The translations under genes were made by a program, and so were the position numbers. A stretch of DNA of 7,064 nucleotides from Burkholderiales bacterium (lineage in GTDB: Bacteria > Pseudomonadota > Gammaproteobacteria > Burkholderiales > Burkholderiaceae_C). The notes under the pieces were generated by a model, which was not told the DNA's origin, made no database searches, and saw only the letters and a list, made by a program, of their open reading frames with translations. Shown piece after piece: positions 1 through 5,332 of this stretch. Position 1 is the first letter of the stretch; every line of letters starts with the position of its first letter. The DNA lies in contig JAGWTL010000149.1 in the NCBI GenBank assembly GCA_028869035.1, positions 1 to 7,064 on the forward strand, written 5' to 3'.

Positions 1-887
1 GTCTGAATGGAGTTTTCCTTCAGCAGGCGCAGCAGGTACTGGCCATAGCCGTTCTTGGCCAGCGGCTGCGCCAGCTTTTCGAGTTGCTCACTGGTGATCC
101 AGCCGTGACGCCAGGCGATCTCTTCCGGGCAGGCGATCTTCAGGCCCTGGCGGTGCTCCAGGGTGGCGATGAACTGGCTGGCCTCGAGCAGGCTGTCGTG
201 CGTGCCGGTATCGAGCCAGGCATACCCCCGCCCCATCATCTGCACGCTGAGCTGGCCGCGGTCCAGGTACATCTGGTTGACCGTGGTGATCTCCAGCTCG
301 CCGCGGGCACTGGGCTGGACGGCCTTGGCGATGTCCACCACCTGTTGGTCGTAGAAATACAGGCCGGTGACAGCGTAGTTGCTCTTCGGCACCTTGGGCT
401 TTTCCTCGATGCTGCTGGCCTGGCCCCGGGCATCGAAGGCCACCACGCCGTAGCGCTCGGGGTCGTTCACGTGGTAGGCAAAGACGGTGGCGCCGCTGGT
501 TTTGGCATCCGCGGCGCCCAGCAGGCCCTGGAAGTCATGGCCGTAGTAGATGTTGTCGCCCAGCACCAGCGCGCTCGGGCTGTTGCCCACAAAATGCTCG
601 CCGATGATGAAGGCCTGGGCCAGCCCGTCCGGGCTGGGCTGCACGGCGTACTGCAGGTTCAGGCCCCATTGGCTGCCGTCGCCCAGCAGTTGGGAGAAAC
701 GCGGCGTGTCCTGCGGGGTGCTGATGAGCAGGATGTCACGCATGCCCGCCAGCATCAGCGTGCTCAGCGGGTAATACACCATGGGCTTGTCGTAGACCGG
801 CAGCAGCTGCTTGCTGATGGCCAGCGTGGCCGGGTGCAGACGGGTGCCGGAGCCGCCGGCCAGGATGATGCCCTTGCGTAGTGTCAT
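1..887 (-). CDS. rfbA: Glucose-1-phosphate thymidylyltransferase RmlA (3' end cut by window edge)
   Basis: This enzyme makes dTDP-glucose from glucose-1-phosphate and dTTP, the first step of cytoplasmic dTDP-L-rhamnose synthesis for surface polysaccharides. I translated the minus strand from the ATG at 887-885 and found 295 uninterrupted codons plus two bases at the edge. The nucleotidyltransferase signature LAGGSGTRLHPAT is at residues 9-21 and SKQLLPVYDKPM at 25-36. LGDN at 109-112 supplies the presumed metal-binding Asp111, IEEKP is at 160-164, and GYAWLDTGTHDSL at 221-233 supplies Asp226. These two aspartates match the metal ligands known for RmlA. Family members are about 290-300 residues, so the gene is nearly complete; the C-terminus reads LLKENSIQ at the edge. 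The start has no strong Shine-Dalgarno sequence and lies 31 bases after the toxin stop, so expression probably depends on transcription from upstream. Confidence 0.96.
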   Translation of the reverse strand, partial: MTLRKGIILAGGSGTRLHPATLAISKQLLPVYDKPMVYYPLSTLMLAGMRDILLISTPQDTPRFSQLLGDGSQWGLNLQYAVQPSPDGLAQAFIIGEHFVGNSPSALVLGDNIYYGHDFQGLLGAADAKTSGATVFAYHVNDPERYGVVAFDARGQASSIEEKPKVPKSNYAVTGLYFYDQQVVDIAKAVQPSARGELEITTVNQMYLDRGQLSVQMMGRGYAWLDTGTHDSLLEASQFIATLEHRQGLKIACPEEIAWRHGWITSEQLEKLAQPLAKNGYGQYLLRLLKENSIQ

Positions 888-918
888 GGTGATCGGATCC
901 GGAATGTCAGGGGGGAGG

Positions 919-1368
919 TCAGGAAGAGGCAGTGGGGGCTTTCAGCACCACCAGATGCCGGGATTGGGCGCCCTGCACAGCCGCCAGCGGAACGGCCCGG
1001 TCCAGCGTGACCAGCCGTCCCTGGTTCCGGACGGCCAGGGCCAACAGATAGGCATCGGTGATGTGGCGCCCGGTGAGCAGCCGACTCCAGTCCAGCAGGT
1101 CGGGCGTCAGCAGGCTGATGGCGTCGGGCCAAAAATGATGCGCGGCATGCCGGGTGGCCTCGCCCAGCCGAAGCGCCACCTCAGCCGCTGGCGTCTGGTT
1201 GGGGTAGGCCGTCTGGGACAGGATGCGGATGCAGCCGTTCTGGGTCAGCGGGCAGGAGGCCCAGCCGGCATCGAGATGTCTGGCCAGCCATTGTGTGGCC
1301 GTGGCATGGTGCACATGTCCGCCGTCCAGCAGGGCAATGAGCACATTGATGTCCAGCAGCGCGACCAT
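919..1368 (-). CDS. PIN-domain ribonuclease toxin, VapC family
   Basis: This is probably the toxin of a type II toxin-antitoxin pair, a Mg2+-dependent endoribonuclease held inactive by the protein encoded just upstream. The product is 149 residues from the ATG at 1368-1366, within the usual PIN-toxin size. The N-terminus ALLDINVLIALLD carries the first catalytic aspartate (Asp6). ITDAYLLALA holds Asp105 and LVTLDRAV holds Asp123, the C-terminal acidic pair. CPLTQNGCIRIL (residues 39-50) and HFWPDAISLL (78-87) resemble the VapC subfamily common in mycobacteria and proteobacteria. Gln43 lies about where many PIN enzymes have a glutamate, although Gln is also seen in this subfamily as I recall it. 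The ATG shares one base with the antitoxin TGA (TGATG), implying translational coupling. A TTG one codon upstream (1371) would give a four-base overlap instead. The biochemical target cannot be read from the sequence. Confidence 0.9.
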   Translation of the reverse strand: MVALLDINVLIALLDGGHVHHATATQWLARHLDAGWASCPLTQNGCIRILSQTAYPNQTPAAEVALRLGEATRHAAHHFWPDAISLLTPDLLDWSRLLTGRHITDAYLLALAVRNQGRLVTLDRAVPLAAVQGAQSRHLVVLKAPTASS

Positions 1369-1604
1369 CAAACGCCTTCGGATTCGCGCAGGGCGTTGAC
1401 CTGGTCGTCGCTGGTCAGTGCGCCGTGGCGCGGCAAGGGCCGGAAGCCAGCCACGGTCGGAGCCGATGGGCTGTCGTCCGTCCGGCTCGTCAAGGCCCGC
1501 CTCGCCAGGCGCGAGATCACCTGCCCGGCGCTCAGATGCTCCCGTCGCGCCATCTCCTTGGCGGCCAGCAGCACGTCGTCTTCGATGTCCAGAGTGGTTC
1601 GCAT
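1368..1604 (-). CDS. Ribbon-helix-helix antitoxin, VapB-like
   Basis: This is the likely antitoxin partner of the PIN toxin, expected to bind and neutralise it and to repress its own promoter. The product is 78 residues from the ATG at 1604-1602. The N-terminus MRTTLDIEDD is the typical ribbon strand of RHH/CopG-type antitoxins. It is followed by helix A (about residues 9-22, VLLAAKEMARRE) and helix B (about 25-38, SAGQVISRLARRAL). The C-terminal half (about 50-78, GFRPLPRHG then a short acidic end) fits a flexible toxin-binding tail. I chose the ATG at 1604 because the family begins with the strand M-R-T-T-L. An in-frame ATG at 1646 would add 14 residues encoded inside the palindrome, which looks like control DNA. 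No strong ribosome binding site precedes 1604. The gene lies between rfbD and the toxin and overlaps the toxin start by one base. Confidence 0.85.
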   Translation of the reverse strand: MRTTLDIEDDVLLAAKEMARREHLSAGQVISRLARRALTSRTDDSPSAPTVAGFRPLPRHGALTSDDQVNALRESEGV

Positions 1605-1623
1605 ACCGAATTTCAAGACCAAA

Positions 1624-1657
1624 TTGATGCGATGATTGTAAATCATCAGCGCATCAA
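1624..1657. promoter_or_regulatory. Palindromic candidate operator of the toxin-antitoxin module
   Basis: The outer arms TTGATGCG (1624-1631) and CGCATCAA (1650-1657) pair perfectly. The inner arms ATGATT (1632-1637) and AATCAT (1641-1646) also pair perfectly around GTA, with three unpaired bases (CAG, 1647-1649) on one side. The element is strikingly AT-rich for this window. It lies 20 bases upstream of the antitoxin ATG, and its right arm covers the rfbD stop codon (1654-1656). RHH antitoxins are known to bind such inverted repeats at their own promoters. Operator function here is inferred from position and symmetry. Confidence 0.6.
1635..1640 (-). promoter_or_regulatory. Possible -10 box for the toxin-antitoxin genes
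   Basis: On the minus strand these bases read TACAAT, five of six matches to the sigma-70 -10 consensus. They lie in the centre of the palindrome and about 30 bases upstream of the antitoxin ATG. The hexamer 17 bases further upstream (GATAGG) is a poor -35 match, so this is tentative. If it is real, antitoxin binding to the palindrome would directly block RNA polymerase. Confidence 0.35.
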
Positions 1658-2562
1658 CCTATCTCCTTCAGCATGCGCGCCACCCCCTCCTGCCAGTGCG
1701 GCAAGGTCAGGCCGAAGGTGTTTTGCAGCAGCGTGGTGTCCAGGCGTGAATTGTGCGGCCGCTGGGCCGGTGTCGGATAGGCCGAGGTCGGGATCGGCAG
1801 CACCTGTTCCGGCCCCGCCCTCAGGGCCCGGCCGGCCGCCTGCGCCCGCTGCAGCACGAAGCGCGCATAACCGTGCCAGGAAGTCTCGCCGGCCGCCGCG
1901 AGGTGGTAGATGCCCGATGGCGTCAGGTCGTTGCGCCGCATGGGCGGCAGCAGATGGCGGATGGCGTGGGCCGTCACGTCGGCCAGCAGGTCGGCCCCGG
2001 TGGGCGCGCCGATCTGGTCGTCGATCACCGTGAGCTGCTCGCGCTCCTGGGCCAGGCGCAGCATGGTCCTGGCGAAATTGCCGCCACGCGCGCCGTAAAC
2101 CCAGCTGGTGCGCAGGATCAGGTGCTGGCAGCCGCTGGCCGCGATGGCCTGTTCGCCTTCGAGCTTGGTACGACCATAGACACTGAGCGGTGCGGCGGCA
2201 TCCGATTCCTTCCACGGCGTGCTGCCGCTGCCGTCGAACACATAGTCGGTGCTGTAGTGCACCAGCCAGGCCCCCAACTGCGCGGCCTCGCGGGCCAGCG
2301 CCGCCGGGGCCAGGGCATTGAGGGTGCGGGCCAGCTCGGGCTCGCTCTCGGCCTTGTCTACCGCGGTATGCGCTGCGGCATTGACGATCACCTGCGGCTG
2401 CACGCTGCGCACGGTCTGCGCCAGCCCCGCCAGATCGGTCAGGTCGCCGCACAAGCCGCCCGCGCCTTGACGATCCAGCGCCACCACCTCGCCCAGCATG
2501 GCCAGGGAGCGCTGCAACTCCCAGCCAACCTGGCCATTCTTGCCGAGCAGCAGAATCTTCAT
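1654..2562 (-). CDS. rfbD: dTDP-4-dehydrorhamnose reductase RmlD
   Basis: This enzyme reduces dTDP-4-keto-L-rhamnose to dTDP-L-rhamnose with NAD(P)H, the last step of the pathway. The product is 302 residues, the usual length. The Rossmann nucleotide-binding motif GKNGQVG is at residues 7-13. VNAAAHTAVDKAE is at 60-72, and STDYVFDG at 104-111 supplies Thr105. The catalytic Tyr129-x-x-x-Lys133 lies in VYGRTK. Family-specific segments follow: RTSWVYG (151-157), DQIGAPT (182-188) and RPHNSRLD (268-275). The ATG at 2562 overlaps the rfbB stop by four bases (ATGA), so translation is probably coupled. A longer reading to 2640 only runs back into rfbB. The C-terminal end (LPHWQEGVARMLKEIG) is intact, so the downstream toxin-antitoxin module did not disrupt this gene. 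Confidence 0.97.
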   Translation of the reverse strand: MKILLLGKNGQVGWELQRSLAMLGEVVALDRQGAGGLCGDLTDLAGLAQTVRSVQPQVIVNAAAHTAVDKAESEPELARTLNALAPAALAREAAQLGAWLVHYSTDYVFDGSGSTPWKESDAAAPLSVYGRTKLEGEQAIAASGCQHLILRTSWVYGARGGNFARTMLRLAQEREQLTVIDDQIGAPTGADLLADVTAHAIRHLLPPMRRNDLTPSGIYHLAAAGETSWHGYARFVLQRAQAAGRALRAGPEQVLPIPTSAYPTPAQRPHNSRLDTTLLQNTFGLTLPHWQEGVARMLKEIG

Positions 2563-3614
2563 GCGTATTGCTTGCTCACCCAGTCGCGGTAGGCGCCGGA
2601 CTGCACGTGCGCCACCCATTCCTGGTGGTCCAGGTACCACAAGACCGTCTTGCGGATGCCGGTCTCGAAGGTCTCGGCCGGTTTCCAGCCCAGTTCCTGT
2701 TCCAGCTTGCGCGCATCGATGGCGTAGCGCCGGTCGTGGCCCGGGCGATCTTTCACGTAGCTGATCTGCTCGCGGTAGCTCTTGCCATCAGGGCGCGGGC
2801 GCAGTTCGTCGAGCAGGGCACACAGGGTCAACACGATCTCGATATTGGGTTTTTCGTTCCAGCCGCCCACGTTGTAGACCTCGCCCAGCCGGCCGGCGGC
2901 CAGCACGCGGCGGATGGCGCTGCAGTGGTCCTTGACGTAGAGCCAGTCACGGATCTGCATGCCGTCGCCGTAGACCGGCAGGGGCTTGCCCGCCAGGGCG
3001 TTGACGATCATCAGCGGGATCAGCTTCTCGGGGAAGTGGAAGGGGCCGTAGTTGTTGCTGCAATTGGTGGTCAGCACCGGCAGGCCGTAGGTGTGATGGT
3101 AGGCGCGCACCAGGTGGTCGCTGGCCGCCTTGCTGGCGCTGTAGGGGCTGTTGGGTTCGTAGCGGTGCTGTTCCGTGAAGGCCGGCTCGGCCGGGGCCAG
3201 GGAGCCGTAGACCTCGTCGGTGGACACATGCAGGAAACGAAAAGCCGCCTTGGCCTCGCCCTCCAGACTGCCCCAGTAAGCGCGTACGGCTTCCAGCAGG
3301 CGGAAGGTGCCGACGATATTGGTCTGGATGAAGTCTTCCGGGCCGTGGATGGAGCGGTCCACATGGGACTCGGCCGCGAAGTTGAGCACGGCACGCGGCC
3401 GGTGCTCGGCCAGCAGGCGCTGCAGCAGGGCGCCGTCGGCGATGTCACCCCGCACGAAGACATGCCGCGGGTCACCCTGCAGCGTGGCCAGGTTTTCCAG
3501 GTTGCCGGCGTAGGTCAGCTTGTCGAGATTGAGCACCGGCTCGTCGGTCTGAGCCAGCCAGTCCAGCACGAAATTCGCGCCGATAAACCCCGCCCCGCCG
3601 GTGACCAGAATCAT
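2559..3614 (-). CDS. rfbB: dTDP-glucose 4,6-dehydratase RmlB
   Basis: This NAD+-dependent short-chain dehydrogenase/reductase converts dTDP-glucose to dTDP-4-keto-6-deoxyglucose, the second step of dTDP-L-rhamnose synthesis. The product is 351 residues, normal for the family. The NAD-binding motif TGGAGFIG is at residues 5-12. NLDKLTYAGNLENL (29-42) and NFAAESHVDRSI (78-89) are characteristic RmlB segments. STDEVYG at 131-137 supplies the Thr132-Asp133-Glu134 active-site triad, with catalytic Tyr158-x-x-x-Lys162 in SPYSASKAASDH. Further family segments are NCSNNYGPFHFPEKLIP (184-200), RDWLYVKDH (222-230) and DRPGHDRRYAID (289-300). The ATG at 3614 is preceded by AGGGG five bases away, and the protein begins directly with the dinucleotide-binding strand. 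An in-frame extension to 3758 has no family-like sequence. It is the first rml gene in transcription order, so the operon promoter should lie in 3615-3783. Confidence 0.97.
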   Translation of the reverse strand: MILVTGGAGFIGANFVLDWLAQTDEPVLNLDKLTYAGNLENLATLQGDPRHVFVRGDIADGALLQRLLAEHRPRAVLNFAAESHVDRSIHGPEDFIQTNIVGTFRLLEAVRAYWGSLEGEAKAAFRFLHVSTDEVYGSLAPAEPAFTEQHRYEPNSPYSASKAASDHLVRAYHHTYGLPVLTTNCSNNYGPFHFPEKLIPLMIVNALAGKPLPVYGDGMQIRDWLYVKDHCSAIRRVLAAGRLGEVYNVGGWNEKPNIEIVLTLCALLDELRPRPDGKSYREQISYVKDRPGHDRRYAIDARKLEQELGWKPAETFETGIRKTVLWYLDHQEWVAHVQSGAYRDWVSKQYA

Positions 3615-3783
3615 GCATGCCCCTGTGACCCGGTAGCGCCGCTTCAGGCCGGCCCCGGGCTGTGTATGAACGCTCAAGTTTATCGCATGGCCAACCTGCA
3701 AACGCCTGCCGCCCAGGCACTGGCGCACCGGCCCGACTGGGCGTAGAGTCCCGTTCATACCGGCCCTTCAGGAGTACAGCACC
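3615..3783. promoter_or_regulatory. Divergent intergenic region between rfbB and the phasin gene
   Basis: This 169-base spacer separates the leftward rml operon from the rightward phasin cassette, so it should contain promoters for both. The rightward gene has a clear ribosome binding site, AGGAG at 3770-3774, nine bases before its ATG. The stretch around 3661-3700 is less GC-rich than its surroundings. On the minus strand it contains TAAACT, a partial -10 match, but no convincing -35 at the right spacing. I cannot place either promoter with confidence, and I see no clear operator palindrome for the TetR regulator. Confidence 0.5.
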
Positions 3784-4266
3784 ATGAGCAGCAAATCGAC
3801 CTCGCACGGCACTCCCCCGCACCCCTCCGAAGCCGATTCCGTGCGCGACTCGGCCCACCAGATCTGGCTGGCCGGCCTGGGCGCCTTCACCAAGGCCCAG
3901 CAGGAAGGCGGCAAGGTCTTCGACGCCCTGGTGCAGGAAGGCCTGACCATGCAGCGCAAGGCCCAGACCACGGCCGAGGCCAGGCTGAGCGAGGCCAGCC
4001 AGAAGATGAGCAGCATGGCCCGGGAGATCGGCAGCCGCGCCACCGGCCAGTGGGACAAGCTCGAAGGCCTGTTCGAGGAACGCGTGGCCCGCGCCCTGGA
4101 ACGCCTGGGCATGCCCACGGCGCAGCAGGTCCAGGCCTTGCAGGCCCGTGTGGCGGCGCTGGAAGCGCAGCTCAAGGCCCGGGCCGCCAAACCGGCTACG
4201 GCCGCGAAAAAAGCCACCCCTGCCCGCAAGACAGCGCGCAAACCCGCCGCCAAGACAACCCGCTGA
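3784..4266 (+). CDS. Phasin family protein (polyhydroxyalkanoate granule-associated, PhaI/PhaF type)
   Basis: This is probably a small amphipathic protein that coats polyhydroxyalkanoate (PHA) storage granules. The product is 160 residues. After a polar N-terminus (1-19), the phasin domain spans about 20-110, with DSAHQIWLAGLGAFTKAQQ (22-40) and EGGKVFDALVQEG (41-53) typical of this type. It is mainly helical and lacks a signal peptide or membrane span. A short coiled-coil-like heptad segment follows (about 112-132, VQALQARVAALEAQL). The end (133-160) is a Lys/Ala/Pro tail resembling histone H1, with units such as AAKPATAAKK and ARKPAAK. In Pseudomonas PhaF a longer tail of this kind binds DNA and links granules to the nucleoid; the same role here is an inference. 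AGGAG lies nine bases before the ATG. The stop overlaps the TetR gene start by one base (TGATG). Confidence 0.9.
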   Translation: MSSKSTSHGTPPHPSEADSVRDSAHQIWLAGLGAFTKAQQEGGKVFDALVQEGLTMQRKAQTTAEARLSEASQKMSSMAREIGSRATGQWDKLEGLFEERVARALERLGMPTAQQVQALQARVAALEAQLKARAAKPATAAKKATPARKTARKPAAKTTR

Positions 4267-4952
4267 TGGCCAAAAAGGCGCCACGCCGCACCGCCCAGCG
4301 CATCCAGGAGGCGGCGCTGGCGCTGTTCAACCGCTACGGCGAGCCCAATGTCTCCACCACCCAGATCGCCGCCGAGCTGGGCATCAGCCCGGGCAACCTC
4401 TACTACCACTACCCGGCCAAGGACGGCCTGGTCAACACCCTCTTCGAGCAGTACGAGCAGGCCCTGGCCGGCCTGCTGCCGGCCGCCGGGGACGTGCGCG
4501 ACGTGGAAGGCGCCTGGTTTTTCATGCACAGCCTGTTCGAACGGATCTGGGAATACCGCTTCCTCTACCGCGACCTCAACCTCCTGCTCAGCCGCAACCG
4601 CCGGCTCGAAGCCGGCATCCAGCAGACCCTGCACGACCAGACCGTGGCGCTGAGCACCCTGCTGGCGCGGCTGCAGGGCAGCGGCGCGCTGCAGATCGAC
4701 GCGCCGGACGCCGCCGGCCTGGCCACCAGCCAGGTGGTGCTGCTGAGCTACTGGCTGAGCTACGAGTACGCGCTGAACCCGCGCCATGCGCTGGAACCCG
4801 AGGGCCTGCAGTCCGCCGGCCTGCGCGGGGCCGGCCAGGCCCTCGGTTTGCTGCTACCCTACCTGGTTGCGGCGCAGCAGGCCCACCTGCGGCGCCTGCT
4901 GCGCGCCTATGAACCCGCCCTTGCCATCGAGAACCCCGGAACCACCCCATGA
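4266..4952 (+). CDS. TetR/AcrR family transcriptional regulator
   Basis: This is a predicted DNA-binding repressor, probably responsive to a small ligand. The product is 228 residues from the ATG at 4266. The basic N-terminus KKAPRRTAQRI leads into the TetR_N three-helix domain (about residues 9-55). Its helix-turn-helix runs STTQIAAELGISPGNLYYHY (30-49), and the following AKDGLV is typical. The remaining roughly 170 residues form the helical ligand and dimer domain and are rich in aromatics: EGAWFFMHSLFERIWEYRFLY (81-101) and LLSYWLSYEYAL (159-170). I cannot identify the ligand. Placement between a phasin and an acyl-CoA-binding protein suggests a fatty acyl-CoA or related metabolite. Translation probably relies on coupling: the ATG shares one base with the phasin stop, no good Shine-Dalgarno precedes it, and its own stop overlaps the next start by four bases. 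The regulator may control this cassette, but no operator was identified. Confidence 0.92.
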   Translation: MAKKAPRRTAQRIQEAALALFNRYGEPNVSTTQIAAELGISPGNLYYHYPAKDGLVNTLFEQYEQALAGLLPAAGDVRDVEGAWFFMHSLFERIWEYRFLYRDLNLLLSRNRRLEAGIQQTLHDQTVALSTLLARLQGSGALQIDAPDAAGLATSQVVLLSYWLSYEYALNPRHALEPEGLQSAGLRGAGQALGLLLPYLVAAQQAHLRRLLRAYEPALAIENPGTTP

Positions 4953-5203
4953 GTGACCTCAAGTCCAAATTCGAAGCCGCCGTCGCCGCGTCCAAAGACC
5001 TCAGCGAGCGCCCCGACAACATGACCCTGCTCAAGATCTACGCCCTGTACAAGCAGGCCAGCGCCGGCGCCCCCACCGATGCGCGCCCCGGTTTCTCCGA
5101 CATGGTGGGCCGTGCCAAGTGGGACGCCTGGAACGCGCTCAAGGACAAGAGCCAGGACGAGGCCATGCAGGACTACATCGACCTGATCGAGTCGCTGAGC
5201 TGA
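4949..5203 (+). CDS. Acyl-CoA-binding protein (ACBP)
   Basis: This is a small cytoplasmic carrier that binds long-chain acyl-CoA esters, buffering and delivering them to metabolic enzymes. The product is 84 residues, essentially the whole of the classic four-helix ACBP fold. The ligand-binding residues known from animal ACBP are all present with a constant offset: Tyr31, Tyr34 and Lys35 in LLKIYALYKQA, Lys57 in VGRAKWDAWNALK, and Tyr76 in EAMQDYIDLI. The ATG overlaps the TetR stop by four bases (ATGA), marking it as the third gene of the phasin-TetR cassette. ACBPs are scattered rather than universal in bacteria. Pairing with a granule protein suggests a role in acyl-CoA supply for storage lipid or PHA metabolism, which is an inference. 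The convergent inverted repeat begins 41 bases after the stop. Confidence 0.95.
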   Translation: MSDLKSKFEAAVAASKDLSERPDNMTLLKIYALYKQASAGAPTDARPGFSDMVGRAKWDAWNALKDKSQDEAMQDYIDLIESLS

Positions 5204-5243
5204 TGCAGCCGCCCGATCCGAATTCGCGTCCGCTCTACAAGAC

Positions 5244-5305
5244 CCGTTCGGGCTGAGCCTGTCGAAGCCCTCCCCGCGGCCCTTCGACAAGCTCAGGGCG
5301 AACGG
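5244..5305. repeat. Imperfect 24-base-arm inverted repeat, probable bidirectional terminator or dispersed intergenic repeat
   Basis: The left arm (5244-5267, beginning CCGTTCGGGCTGAGC) and the right arm (5282-5305, ending CAGGGCGAACGG) pair at 21 of 24 positions around a 14-base loop. It lies between convergent genes, 41 bases after the acyl-CoA-binding protein stop and 28 bases after the CoA-transferase stop, so its hairpin could end transcription from both sides. There is no U-tract. From memory, arms containing TTCGAC, GCTCAGG and GCGAACGG occur as a short palindromic repeat in intergenic DNA of many proteobacteria, so it may be a dispersed element rather than a dedicated terminator. Confidence 0.75.
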
Positions 5306-5332
5306 ATGGGCAGCGTTGAGGGCGTGGTCGTA

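Noticed and set aside
84..881. A 265-codon plus-strand open frame opposite rfbA
   Set aside because: The minus strand encodes RmlA with intact signatures across the same bases. The plus frame shows no family resemblance.
888..918. A separate promoter for rfbA in the gap after the toxin gene
   Set aside because: The 31-base gap is too short for a full promoter plus leader, and no -10-like hexamer was seen in it. A promoter inside the toxin gene cannot be excluded.
1605..1646. A 14-residue N-terminal extension of the antitoxin from the ATG at 1646
   Set aside because: The extension is encoded by the palindrome and possible promoter, and RHH antitoxins of this type usually begin with the strand M-R-T-T-L at 1604.
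2568..3746. A 392-codon plus-strand open frame opposite rfbB
   Set aside because: It lies antisense to a clear RmlB with all catalytic motifs. Its translation is a low-complexity mix with no recognisable domain, which is typical of antisense frames in high-GC DNA.
3615..3758. A 48-residue N-terminal extension of rfbB
   Set aside because: RmlB proteins begin directly with the dinucleotide-binding strand, as from 3614. The extension has no family similarity and would use up most of the divergent promoter region.
3768..4787. A 339-codon minus-strand open frame opposite the phasin and TetR genes
   Set aside because: It spans two unrelated real genes on the other strand, is rich in Gly, Ala and Val, and shows no motif; it is a GC-driven shadow frame.
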